Source of the DNA: Arenicola marina
Lineage: Eukaryota; Annelida; Polychaeta; Arenicolidae
Assembly: GCA_964019135.1 (NCBI GenBank)
Contig: OZ025248.1
Coordinates: 68,330,119 to 68,394,118 of the forward strand
Length of the DNA stretch: 64,000 nucleotides
Direction: 5' to 3'
Below, one piece after another: positions 46,118 through 57,095 of the stretch. The translations under genes were made by a program, and so were the position numbers. Each line of letters begins with the position of its first letter. Position 1 is the stretch's first letter. Under the pieces are notes generated by a model. The model ran no database searches. It saw only the letters and a list, made by a program, of their open reading frames with translations, and was not told the origin of the DNA.

Positions 46118-46466
46118 GGGTCTGTAAGTGACGTCACAGACAGCACGCGCTCACCTCTAGAAAAAAAACATTCTGGGTACAACGCGTCAGCGGGTCCCTA
46201 TACTTTACTATGGGCCTCGAACTAGACTCACTGATGTTTGAGATATGAATGCAATGTTAGATTTGAAAACCATATGGAATAAATTTTTGGGGGTGTACCT
46301 TTATACTCGTACTAGTTTTAAATCGCAAGACGCTGGTTTTCTGTGCGTTTCACGCCATTACAAAGAGCTCCCTATGCTTTGTATATGGGGCGGTGAAGCG
46401 TCATGTACCCAAAACCGGATTCGCTGGAGGTTAGCGCGCGCTGTCTGTGATGTCACTTACAGACCC
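46118..46466. mobile_element. MITE, 349 bp, long inverted ends, TA target duplication
   Basis: The ends are GGGTCTGTAAGTGACGTCAC on the left and GGGTCTGTAAGTGACATCAC on the right (opposite strand). Inverted similarity runs about 100 bp and includes CAGACAGC(A/G)CGCGCT and TGGGTACA. TA flanks both ends (46116-46117 and 46467-46468). The internal 150 bp is unique, with no coding content. Fits a non-autonomous Tc1/mariner-type element. The left end contains a perfect CRE palindrome, TGACGTCA. Confidence 0.85.
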
Positions 46467-46468
46467 TA

Positions 46469-48838
46469 TATTGACTCCACTACGTGTCGCGGATATTTAC
46501 CAATCGAGCCGAGCTAAGGGGAGCCGATGTGAGATGGTCTGATGTTGTTATAACAATGGAGTGTCACTGGAAATTTCACAGTTGTCAATTGCATATATTT
46601 CCGGTGCCGCCTATGAATGGTGGACCGTCTACTGACAAAAGGCATGACATAAATGAATGATCTATTTTAAAGTAAAAGCGTGGATTCCTTAACACTGCTT
46701 TTCCGGGGGAGTTGTTTTTAAACAAGTTAGACGGGACGACTTACGTGGAGATTTAAAAACATATTTTCAAAATATCTGCTACCCCTTTCCCATTCCACCT
46801 GCCACCCTGGGGATTCACATAGACTGGTGCATTATTTGATGGGCAGTTTTATCTTATATATTTTGTTTTAAAAGCAAACCGCTGTTTCCCTAACGCCCAC
46901 TCATGCGCGTATTAGTCGTGCAGTGTAATTGACGCAATAGTCAATTTCTTGTGTCCAAACGTGGCAAATGCACCACGCAAATCCTCAGCAGAACTAATGC
47001 CTTGTTACGATAATTTTATAAGTACGTTAAAGAACTCGCTGCCGTTCATTCTCCAAATAAAACACTCCAGCTCGTTCTTTAACTAGTACATAAAGCTTCA
47101 ACTAAAACGACTGCTGGCTTGATGGAACAGACCAGTCAGAGATAGGGTGGGGGGGTCCGCTTGCCCCCCCCCTCCCCCATGTGTGGAACATGCATGCCCA
47201 TGTTTGGTGCAATTTGCCCTACATTTATCATTGACTTCAACTCTCCTCTGTCACTTTTTGTTGCGAACCCTCCCAGGGGGTGAGTTTTCCTCCGGTTTTC
47301 CAAGACCTTCCTTCGCTGACTCTCCTTGATACAACAGTGAGCGCACGTGGAGGAGCTAGAATGGGGCATGGGGCGTGGGTCGAGGTGAAGGGGCGGTGGG
47401 GGGGGGGGGTCAGACGGGGTGAACCATGTCCGCCACTACCACACTAGAACAAATCCGTAGCCCACTACCCCGTCACTCATCCGGAATAGCCCTAACAATA
47501 CCCCCGAGCTAAGGACGTATTTCCTGTATTTGGTTCATTTCGGGCTTTAGATCCTTGGGGTGGCTTAGCGACAACCGCCCCCACCCCCCCACCCCTCCCC
47601 GCCGACCCCAACCTGCCGCTGGATCGACGTGGGGGGTAGGGGTGCCGGTATATTGAGGTGACACCCTCGGAAAGCGATCACACCCAGAACCCTGTCCGGT
47701 GGGGCCACCTTTTGGTGCCCAAAGGTCATGTTTGCTGTCGTCGGCGGCCGCTAAAGCTAATTAATAAGGGGACGGCTCGGGGGCTCAGCCTGGGGGCGAA
47801 ATGAAGCACCAGGAACAGCCTGGCTTACCAGAGGGGGCGTGGGGCGGTGGCGAGGGCGTGCTGGGGGAGGGGGGGGGGGAGTCACGGCAAGTACTTGCAC
47901 GTGAGGCCCCAGGGGTTAAGGGTGAGAGGGCTCCTTGGCCGGCGGGTGCTGACCCTGGGGCACTAGGTGGGAGTAGATGGGGCAGTGGGGTGAGGGTGGG
48001 GCTGTGGAGGGGGCTAAACGGATTATCTCATACAGCCTGTCGCTTTTAGCTACCCTACGTCCCTGGCGGCAGTGTCGGTAATATCTCGCGCCCCTGCACC
48101 CGCTGACAATATCCCGCCCAGTCAGGCACTCCACTCCATCCTGACTTGCCACACCCCCACTAGGCTCCGGCACATCCCACATCATCTCACACCCCGCTAA
48201 GTAAAGCCCAGCGGGGGTGTTGTTCAACCGCAACCACTGCCGCCACCTAGCGGCAGGAGGCGGTAATGACTTGAGCAAACTGACGCCCACGCAAGTGATG
48301 AGGCTTGGGATTGGGATGAGGATTCGGAGCGCAGGAGCTCCAAATGCGGAAGGGTGCTTGGCCAAAGCAACCTGCTCGTCTCGATGGCACACCCAGATAA
48401 GCACATCCATGGGAAGCAGGCCTCCACATTCTTCATCATCTCCGGGCCAGTTATTTCATCATGCTTGGTGATATCGACAAACCGTATCAGACTTAATCTC
48501 CAGTTAATCAGAGAACAAACGCGCGCTGTTGACTGTGTCCTATTTTACGCGAACGCGAGCCACCCCTGCACACAATTTTGGACGTGGATAAGTCGGCTTT
48601 ATTTAGTCAGTATTATGACTGAGGCAGTTGGCGGCTCGCCTTCGTAACGAGTTCACCGTCACGAGTGATGTTCTAGGCAGAGCTAAAGAACGACGATAGG
48701 GTTGAGGTTATACGTCTGTGAGTTATGATGATAAACAAAGAGTCCACTTTTTTTGTCGAAAAATGACAACGTATGTAACACACTATATAAATCTTTAGTT
48801 AAGAAACCTCCAACACAATAAATATCTCGAATTGGAAG
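46469..48838. other. Spacer with poly-G/poly-C runs
   Basis: 46470-47130 is AT-rich and unique. 47145-48050 is GC-rich with G or C runs (about 47398-47410, 47576-47598, 47868-47880). 48050-48480 is GC-balanced and holds medium open frames without recognised motifs. No gene could be supported. Confidence 0.4.
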
Positions 48839-49330
48839 CAAATTTATTTGCTTGCAAAAACGACTACAGTCGACGAACGTTCGAGGTTTTATAAACTTAT
48901 TTGTAGATTCGTTTTTAAAATTATGTAAAATAAAAATTGAGGACACCTATTCCTTTTATAAAGCCGCGTCTGAGTCAATCGAACATTTGATTCATTATTG
49001 TTCCTTTGTTAATAAATTCTGGAATTCTTTTGTGAATTAGATCGAAGGAAGTTATTCACTTTCAGTTGCTATGCTCGGCATAAAAATGTTTTTTCGAGCA
49101 AGTGTAGAGAGGTTTCTCCTTGTATACGTGATATCGCTAGATTGATAAGATATTACTATCAAATCGAAAAACATAGTGTAGCCCATAATGAACATTTGTT
49201 CATATACCAAAGACATTTCATATGGTTTGGTAATTACCAGCTGTTGTATTTTTCTTGTGTTTGCGTGACAGGAAACACAATAACAAAGAGAGGCTGTCAT
49301 CGGAGACGGATGACGAGAAGGTGATCGGAC
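48839..49330 (+). pseudogene. LINE 3' fragment, triplication copy 1
   Basis: The frame carries ESIEHLIHYCSFVNKFWN, the His/Cys portion of a LINE C-terminal zinc-knuckle, then a stop and further eroded C-terminal sequence. The same region recurs at 51128 and 53289. No RT domain is attached. Confidence 0.75.
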
Positions 49331-49593
49331 TCGGGTTTTAATGGGTAAAAATACTGTTACAAACATAGCGGGGCAACATGCTATTTCAGATATTATTCAT
49401 TCAATAATTAATTCGTGTTTTATCCATAACCCGCAACATATGTGGTGCCAGGCGTATAGGCGCGCATTGCCCACTCGGAGAAGGCCACACAAATGGAGAA
49501 GCATGTAAACGATAATCGAAGCATGTAGTACTTACTTAGGCAGTCGTGGTTTATTACTGTTTTATTAACAATATCTGGAGCCATATGTGTCTT

Positions 49594-49742
49594 GCGCGAT
49601 TTAGGTGATTACGTGCGCGATTTAGGTGGTTACGTGCGCGATTTAGATGATTACGTGCACGATTTAGGTGGTTACGTGCGCGATTTAGGTGATTACGAGC
49701 GCGATTTAGGTGGTTACGTGCGCGATTCAGGCGATTACGTGC
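49594..49742 (+). repeat. 21-bp tandem repeat, 7 copies
   Basis: The unit GCGCGATTTAGGTGATTACGT is expanded about sevenfold here. The equivalent point in the other two copies (about 52349 and 54512) has a single unit. Confidence 0.92.
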
Positions 49743-49854
49743 GGAGTCTGCTGCTTACATTAGCGACACCACTTTCACCCCCGGGTTTTCACCATATAAC
49801 TTTCGGGTATTATATTACCCAGCGTGGTAAGGAACCGTTCCTTTACTGTACATC

Positions 49855-50568
49855 CGGCCACTGTAAATCCGGGCATTCTACATCCGGACATTCTACATCC
49901 GGGCATTCTACATCCGGCCACTGTACATCCGGGCACTGTACATCCAGCCACTGTAAATCCGGGCATTCTACATCCGGGAATTCTCCATCCGGGAATTCTA
50001 CATCCAGGCATTCTACATCCGGCCACTGTACATCCGGGCATTCTACATCCGGCCACTGTACATCCGGGCACTGTACATCCAGCCACTGTAAATCCGGGCA
50101 TTCTACATCCGAAGATTCTACATCCGGTCATTCTACATCCGGCCACTGTACATCCGAGCACTGTACATCCGGCCACTATAAATCCGGGCATTCTACATCC
50201 GGGAATTCTACATACGGGAATTTTACATCCAGGCATTCTACATCCGGCCACTGTACATCCGGGCATTCTACATCCGGCCACTGTACATCCGGGCATTCTA
50301 CATCCGGGCACTGTATATCCTGGCATTCTACATCTGGGCATTCTGCATCCGGGCATTCTACATCCGGGCATTCTACGTCCGGGCATTCTACATCCGGGCA
50401 TTCTACGTCCGGGCATTCTACATCCGGGCTTTCTACATCCGGGCACTGTACATCTGGGCATTCTACATCCGGGCCCTGTACATCCGGGCATCTACATCCG
50501 GGCATTCTACATCCGGACATTCTACGTCCGGGCATTCTACATTCAGGCATTCTACATCCGAGCATTCG
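49855..50568 (+). repeat. 15-bp minisatellite, about 47 copies
   Basis: The unit ACATCCGGGCATTCT and variants (ACATCCGGCCACTGT, AAATCCGGGCATTCT) run for about 710 bp. The paralogous arrays at 52533 and 54697 have only about 13-14 units. On the minus strand one frame reads CPDVE repeats. Confidence 0.96.
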
Positions 50569-50731
50569 GTGTGCGCTTGTGGCGAGGGAGGTCTCAGTCG
50601 GGCGCCCCACCTGGCGGCCGCTGCATCCACAACTCTGTTCCCAGGTGTGAATTGGCCTCAGGTAACACGCCCCGATCTTCAGCTAGGAAGCAACGTACCA
50701 CCACTTATACATCATGTTGTCGTGGACTTAC

Positions 50732-50847
50732 GGCCAAGCATGTTGGTCAGGTAACACAGGGCGTCGGAGCCGCTTCCAATCTTCGAAGAGGTCGAAGTTG
50801 GACCATTGTGTTTCCGGGCTATAACGGCGGGTGACTCCGCCAGCCAT
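50732..50847 (-). CDS. Candidate first coding exon, triplication copy 1
   Basis: The minus strand starts ATG GCT GGC GGA in good context (GCG before, G after) and is open for 38 codons (includes YSPETQWSNFDLFEDWK). It ends GCTTGGCC at a consensus donor GTAAGTCC. The product is unknown to me. Across the three copies four positions differ in these 116 nt: three are synonymous and one is Leu to Ile, while the overlapping plus-strand frame suffers non-synonymous changes at the same sites. Upstream on the minus strand there is an ATTGG (CCAAT box) but no TATA box. Copy 1 may be broken downstream because its minisatellite is out of frame. Confidence 0.35.
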
Positions 50848-51127
50848 CGCCTTGTTCACTGCGTCACAGCACGGCAAAATGAATCCACACATAGGTCTAT
50901 GGATCTCTCTAAAACACTCGCGTCACATCAAAAGAGGCACTGAACAACCAATCATACAGATGGCGAGGAGGCCATTTTGCGTATTGCGAGGGCGTATTGT
51001 AAATGGGTTTTCTCCTCACTCTCTCTCGTTCAAACGAGATAACATGATTTTGCATCAGTCTAACTACAGGTTAGTGCCCTCGGACGTCTGCAATAAACAT
51101 TTATAAACATCATATGCAAGAAAGCAA

Positions 51128-51770
51128 ATTTATTTGCTTGCAAAAACGACTACGGTCGACGAACGTTCGAGAAGGTTTCATAGTTATTTGCAGAGTTATA
51201 ACCACCAATTTTTCATAAAACGATGTAAAATAAAAGTGAGGACAATTCTACCTTTTGTAAAGCCGCAGCTGAGTCAATCGAGCATTTGGTTCATTAATGT
51301 CCCCTTGTTAATGAAATCTGGAATTCTTTTGTGAATTGGGTCGAAGGTAGCTCTAGTATAGAGATCAACAAGTTTATCACTCTCAGTTGTTTTGTTAGGC
51401 ATAACAAATATCTTTCCGTGCAAGTGTAAAAGAGGGTTCTCCTTCCATACGTGATATCCCTAAATTGATAAGATGTTACGATCAAATCGAAAAACATATC
51501 GTAGCCCATAATGAACATCTTGGAAACAACTTATTTGTAAATAAATGACATTGTATAATTTCAGCTCTCTGAACTACCTTGGTTTTTATTTCTTTTTAAT
51601 GTGTTCACATACCAAAGACATTTTGTATGGTTTGATAATGGCCAGCTGTATTCTTCTTGTGTTTGTGTGACATAAAACGGTCATAATTGGAAATAAATAA
51701 GAAAAAACAACAACACAGAGAGGTTGTCAGCGGAGACGGATCATGAGAACGTGAAGACTTGGGTTTTAAC
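51128..51770 (+). pseudogene. LINE 3' fragment, triplication copy 2
   Basis: Same LINE C-terminal region as 48839-49330, frameshifted (CKIK, then the SIEHL and NEIWNSFVNWVEGS blocks in different frames). It extends about 80 bp longer in the middle than copy 1 and ends near the GTCAGCGGAGACGGATCATG string. Confidence 0.75.
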
Positions 51771-52480
51771 GCCCCCCGCCATCTGATGTCAATGTTAAAT
51801 GACCAGTGAGCAATAAATATGAAGTGCCTAACCCACCATAGGAGTTGAAATCAGGTGACCATGGTTACGTAAGAAACACGTGCAGGGTGCCGAGAGAGTA
51901 AAAGTATGGAATGACAATGACCAATAATACAATGGCATTACGAGTGTACTGCTCTGTAATTCCCGCCAACAAATGAAATACCTTGAATTATTCACGAAAT
52001 CAGGACAGGGGTGAGGGCGATCTTTCGAGGTTTCGTAGCGTAACTGTAGCTTCTGGTGTGAATTGATGCGGTGTCATACACATCCATATCATTTCTCGTT
52101 TGTAAAAACATCGCGAGGCAACATGTTATTTCAGATATTATTCATTCAATAATTATTTCGTGTTTTATCCATAACCCGCAACATATGTGGTGCCAGGCGT
52201 ATAGGCGCGCATTGCCCACTCGGAGAAAGGCCACACAAATGGAGAAGCATGTAAGCGATAATCGAAGCATGTAGTACTTACTTAGGCAGTCGTGGTTTAT
52301 TACTGTTAACCAGAGGACAATATCTGCATGGACCCGTAGGTTTCTTGCGGGATTCAGGCGATTACGGGTGGGGGCAGGTGCTTACATTAACGACACCAGT
52401 TTCACCCCCGGGGTTTCACCATATAATTTCCGGGTATTATGTTACCCAGGGTGCTAAGGAACCGTACCTTTATACGTGCG

Positions 52481-53012
52481 TCAAGGGCTGGAAAGCTTCA
52501 AACCAAGGGCTTCAAACGTAACACCTAACGGCCATTGTACATCCGGCCATTGTACATCCGGGAATTCTACATCCGGGCATTCTACATCCGGGCATCTTAC
52601 ATCCGGGCAGTCTACATCCGGCCACTGTACATCTGAGCATTCTACAACCGGACACTGTATATCCGGGCATTTTACATTTAGGCATTCTACATCCGGACAT
52701 TCTACATCCGGGCATTCTACATCCGGGCATTCGGTGTGCGCTTGTGGCGAGGGAGGTCTCAGTCGGGCGCCCCACCTGGCGGCCGCTGCATCCACAACTC
52801 TGTTCCCAGGTGTGAATTGGCCTCAGGTAACACGCCCCGATCTTCAGCTAGGAAGCAACGTACCACCACTTATACATCATGTTGTCGTGGACTTACGGCC
52901 AAGCATGTTGGTCAGGTAATACAGGGCGTCGGAGCCGCTTCCAATCTTCGAAGAGGTCGAAGTTGGACCATTGTGTTTCCGGGCTATAACGGCGGGTGAC
53001 TCCGCCAGCCAT
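52481..53012 (-). CDS. Candidate two-exon gene, triplication copy 2
   Basis: Exon A is 53012-52897 (ATG, 38 codons plus two bases, donor GTAAGTCC). A possible exon B begins at 52799 after CACACCTGGGAACAG and stays open to a stop at 52481. The join keeps frame and predicts 144 residues: an N-terminal WSNFDLFEDWK region, an Ala/Arg/Pro linker, then about 13 pentapeptides of CPDVE type encoded by the 15-bp minisatellite, ending LKLSSP. The acceptor has a weak pyrimidine tract, and changes between copies 2 and 3 in exon B are mostly replacing, so exon B is much less certain than exon A. I do not recognise the protein. Confidence 0.3.
52533..52735 (+). repeat. 15-bp minisatellite, about 13 copies (copy 2)
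   Basis: Same unit as 49855-50568 at the same place in the duplicated block. Confidence 0.95.
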
Positions 53013-53288
53013 CGCCTTGTTCACTGCGTCACAGCACGGCAAAATGAATCCACACATAGGTCTATGGATCTCTCTAAAACACTCGCGTCACATCAAAAGA
53101 GGCACTGAACAACCAATCATACAGATGGCGAGGAGGCCATTGTGCGTATTGTGAGGGCGTATTGTAAATGGGTTTTCTCCCCACTCTCTCTCGTTCAAAC
53201 AAGATAACATGATTTTTCATCAGTCTAACTACAGGTTAGTGCCCTCGGACGTCTGCAATAAACATTTATAAACATCATATGCAAGAAA

Positions 53289-53935
53289 GCAAATTTATTT
53301 GCTTGCAAAAACGACTACGGTCGACGAACGTTCGAGAAGGTTTCATAGTTATTTGCAGAGTTATAACCACCAATTTTTCATAAAACGATGTAAAATAAAA
53401 GTGAGGACAATTCTACCTTTTGTAAAGCCGCAGCTGAGTCAATCGAGCATTTGGTTCATTATTGTCCCCTTGTTAATGAAATCTGGAATTCTTTTGTGAA
53501 TTGGGTCGAAGGTAGCTCTAGTATAGAGATCAACAAGTTTATCACTCTCAGTTGTTTTGTTAGGCATAACAAATATCTTTCCGTGCAAGTGTAAAAGAGG
53601 GTTCTCCTTCCATACGTGATATCCCTAAATTGATAAGATGTTACGATCAAATCGAAAAACATATCGTAGCCCATAATGAACATCTTGGAAACAACTTATT
53701 TGTAAATAAATGACATTGTATAATTTCAGCTCTCTGAACTACCTTGGTTTTTATTTGTTTTTAATGTGTTCACATACCAAAGACATTTTGTATGGTTTGA
53801 TAATGGCCAGCTGTATTCTTCTTGTGTTTGTGTGACATAAAACGGTCATAATTGGAAATAAATAAGAAAAAACAACAACACAGAGAGGTTGTCAGCGGAG
53901 GCGGATCATGAGAACGTGAAGACTTGGGTTTTAAC
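53289..53935 (+). pseudogene. LINE 3' fragment, triplication copy 3
   Basis: Almost identical to 51128-51770 (offset 2,164 bp). A few substitutions only. Confidence 0.75.
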
Positions 53936-54644
53936 GCCCCCCGCCATCTGATGTCAATGTTAAATGACCAGTGAGCAATAAATATGAAGTGCCTAACCCA
54001 CCATAGGAGTTGAAATCAGGTGACCATGGTTACGTAAGAAACACGTGCAGGGTGCCGAGAGAGTAAAAGTATGGAATGACAATGACCAATAATACAATGG
54101 CATTACGAGTGTACTGCTCTGTAATTCCCGCCAACAAATGAAATACCTTGAATTATTCACGAAATCAGGACACGGCTGAGGGCGATCTTTCGAGGTTTCG
54201 TAGCGTAACTGTAGCTTCTGGTATGAATTGATGCGGTGTAATACACATCCATATCATTTCTCGTTTGTAAAAACATCGCGAGGCAACATGTTATTTCATA
54301 TATTATTCATTCAATAATTATTTCGTGTTTTATCCATAACCCGCAACATATGTGGTGCCAGGCGTATAGGCGCGCATTGCCCACTCGGAGAAAGGCCACA
54401 CAAATGGAGAAGCATGTAAGCGATAATCGAAGCATGTAGTACTTACTTAGGCAGTCGTGGTTTATTACTGTTAACCAGAGGACAATATCTGCATGGACCC
54501 GTAGGTTTCTTGCGGGATTCAGGCGATTACGGGTGGGGGCAGGTGGTTACATTAACGACACCAGTTTCACCCCGGGGTTTCACCATATAATTTCCGGGTA
54601 TTATGTTACCCAGGGTGCTAAGGAACCGTACCTTTATACGTGCG

Positions 54645-55176
54645 TCAAGGGCTGGAAAGCTTCAAACCAAGGGCTTCAAACGTAACACCTAACGGCCATT
54701 GTACATCCGGCCATTGTACATCCGGGAATTCTACATCCGGGCATTCTACATCCGGGCATCTTACATCCGGGCAGTCTACATCCGGCCACTGTACATCTGA
54801 GCATTCTACAACCGGACACTGTATATCCGGGCATTCTACATTCAGGCATTCTACATCCGGACATTCTACATCCGAGCATTCTACATCCGGGCATTCGGTG
54901 TGCGCTTGTGGCGAGGGAGGTCTCAGTCGGGCGCCCCACCTGGCGGCCGCTGCATCCACAACTCTGTTCCCAGGTTTGAATTGGCCTCAGGTAACACGCC
55001 CCGATCTTCAGCTAGGAAGCAACGTACCACCACTTATACATCATGTTGTCGTGGACTTACGGCCACGCATGTTGGTCAGGTAATACAGGGCGTCGGATCC
55101 GCTTCCAATCTTCGAAGAGGTCGAAGTTGGACCATTGTGTTTCCGGGCTATAACGGCGGGTGACTCCACCAGCCAT
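54645..55176 (-). CDS. Candidate two-exon gene, triplication copy 3
   Basis: Same structure as 52481-53012: exon A 55176-55061, possible exon B 54963-54645, 144 residues predicted. Differences in exon A from the other copies: GGT for GGC, ATC for CTC (Leu to Ile), GCG for GCT. Upstream about 115 bp is missing relative to copies 1 and 2, including sequence next to the CCAAT-like motif, so its promoter may differ. Confidence 0.3.
54697..54899 (+). repeat. 15-bp minisatellite, about 13 copies (copy 3)
   Basis: Same unit and length as in copy 2. Confidence 0.95.
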
Positions 55177-55527
55177 CGCCTTGTTCACTGCGTCACACCA
55201 CGGCAAAATGCATCCACAGATAGGTCTATAAAACAAGCGCGTCACATCAAAAGAGGCACAAAAAACCAATCACACGGGTTAGTGCTCTCGGAAGTCTGCA
55301 ATAAACATTTGTAAACATCATGTTTCGTTTTCGACCCCGAGAACACCAGAAGCGGCGAGAGCGCATCGATTCCAAAGAAATGATGCAAGAGACGAAATAA
55401 CGGTTAATCAGCGGTGCGCGACCTGAGGAACCACACAGGACGGCCTATTGAGTCCTGTTGTCACTCGTTGTCACGGTAAATATAGTGGAGAGTGTCCAAT
55501 AAAGACTAGTACCATGTATGTAACGTA

Positions 55528-56517
55528 AAGTCAAAGTCATAGATGCCACAAATTTGTCGCGATCGCTCTAAAAATCACTGACGTGAGAAAGCAACACCGT
55601 GTAATTTTGATGATACCCAACTTACGTGTGTACTGCGAGGTCGTGTATCGAAAAGAAGCCGAGTGTCTATACATCTCTGTCAAGGCATCTCTCATCTGAG
55701 ACAATGTATTTGCTCGCCATTGAGTGGAAAGTCATTTCCTGAACCAGCAGTTTTGCTATGTTTTGCCTTTTAATTTATTATTCTTTCACGTTTGACCCGC
55801 GTTCACCGCGGCTACGTTGCGTTTATGATAAGGCTGAGATAGGGCAGGCTGTGTGGCCGCCTGGAACCTATGACGCGTTTTTTACGCAGCGCGCTGATTG
55901 GCTTGCGCTCTGCTCAGCATGCCGAACTCACAGTCGAGCGGGAGGCGGTAAATGTGAAGGTTTCAGTGCCAAATACTAATACTTATTGCTGGAGCCGGTA
56001 GCAACATACAATTAGACTGATAGTTTGCATGTTGATCTATATGTAACATGCTACGCCTTGCTGGCCCAAAAACCGGACTAAACTATTCCTTTGAGACACA
56101 AAGAATATTTCTCCATGCTGACACTCCATTGGCAGCAGACACTTTGTCGCAAATAGACTAAATCATAGACAATGAAAGGCTCTATGGTTGCCATATGGCG
56201 CGCGTGCCTGGGGCAAATATAGAGCATGTATTGTTCAGAGCACGTTCGGCGCCATGGCAACTACGTCATCTTATGACGTGTGCTTTAGTATGTTTACGAA
56301 ACTGCGTTTGCTGCCAATGGAGTGTTAGCATGGAGAAACATTGGTTGTGTATTAAAAAAGGATAACCGTGCAGTACACACGTAAGTTTGGTATCATTAAA
56401 ATTGCACGGTGTTGCTTTCTCGCGTCAGTGAGTGTTAGAGCGAGCGCGGCAAATTCACGGAAAATATGGGCCAAAACGTGAGTCTACGGCATTTATAACT
56501 TTGACTTTAGTCCGCTC
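55528..56517. mobile_element. TIR element, 990 bp, TA target duplication, nested inverted repeat
   Basis: The left end AAGTCAAAGTCATAGATGCC matches the opposite strand of the right end AAGTCAAAGTTATAAATGCC. The arms continue through CACTGACG(T/C)GAGAAAGC, AACACCGTG(T/C)AATTTT and AACTTACGTGTGTACTGC. The right arm has about 25 extra bases. TA flanks both ends (55526-55527, 56518-56519). A second inverted pair lies inside at about 56085-56355. No transposase frame found. Confidence 0.8.
56085..56355. repeat. Inverted repeat nested in the 990-bp element
   Basis: TTTCTCCATGCTGACACTCC on the plus strand at about 56107 is mirrored by TTTCTCCATGCTAACACTCC on the minus strand at about 56342. Similarity (ATTGGCAGCA(G/A)AC and beyond) extends over roughly 70 bp per arm, with about 130 bp between. 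Confidence 0.75.
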
Positions 56518-56519
56518 CG

Positions 56520-57012
56520 ATATGGGTCCAGTCGCGAGATTACGTTACGTCCTGTTGCAATCTCTTTTCATTAGCAGAATCCCGCCCAAAATCTGGGCGG
56601 CCTTTACACGGTCATAGAACTACCTTTTCGCATCGGTATCTAGCAATGAACTACATATTTACATAAAGTAACCTATTCTCTGTTGATTTGGTACCAATTT
56701 GGGACCTGACGTTTCATCTGCTGTGTGATTTCTGAGCTTTTCTGGCTGCCTCGGGCGCCATGTTTTGGTTGGGAAAAGTACGGATGCTACATCACATCAA
56801 AAGGAATGTCCTGGTTGTTTAACGGTCGTTTGTTTTAAATGGTCTGAATTTACCATCTTAGTGGCATCGTTGCATTCGAATCTTTGATAGCGCCTATTAA
56901 GTGGAAGTATTTGCAGCGTTTCATTGATGTTTAATTTGCATTCAAGACTATCTCGCCGGGGCAAATGACAGCGGTAGGGATGTGGATCTCAAAATATTTG
57001 TAACAGTCAGTC
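56520..57012. other. Spacer, no gene seen
   Basis: Unique sequence. Nothing recognised. Confidence 0.45.
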
Positions 57013-57095
57013 ACCCGGCTGCGGCCCGGGGGTGGGTGGGGGGGGGGGAGAGCCTAGTATACAAATTTGGTGGAGGTGGCTATATATAGAGCAGA
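57013..57095 (+). repeat. Dispersed GC-rich repeat, copy C (partial)
   Basis: CGGCCCGGGGG, a G run, then TATACAAATTTGGTGGAGG and ATATAGAGCAGAAC correspond to the first third of copy A (6137-6230). Confidence 0.55.

Larger units (their letters stand above)
48839..55325. repeat. Tandem triplication of a 2.16-kb unit
   Basis: The string GCAAATTTATTTGCTTGCAA marks unit starts at about 48839, 51128 and 53289. Copies 2 and 3 are offset by 2,164 bp and nearly identical. Copy 1 is more diverged: it lacks about 80 bp within the LINE part and about 300 bp after it, but carries two expanded minisatellites. Copy 3 ends early near 55325 and lacks about 115 bp present in the others. Unit order is LINE 3' fragment, spacer, a block with GCCAGGCGTATAGGCGCGC, the 15-bp minisatellite, then a GC-rich block with a possible minus-strand exon. 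Confidence 0.95.

Noticed and set aside
52476..55083. Plus-strand 147-codon frames shared by triplication copies 2 and 3
   Set aside because: Differences between copies are replacing on the plus strand but mostly silent in the overlapping minus-strand exon, so the plus frame is probably a shadow.
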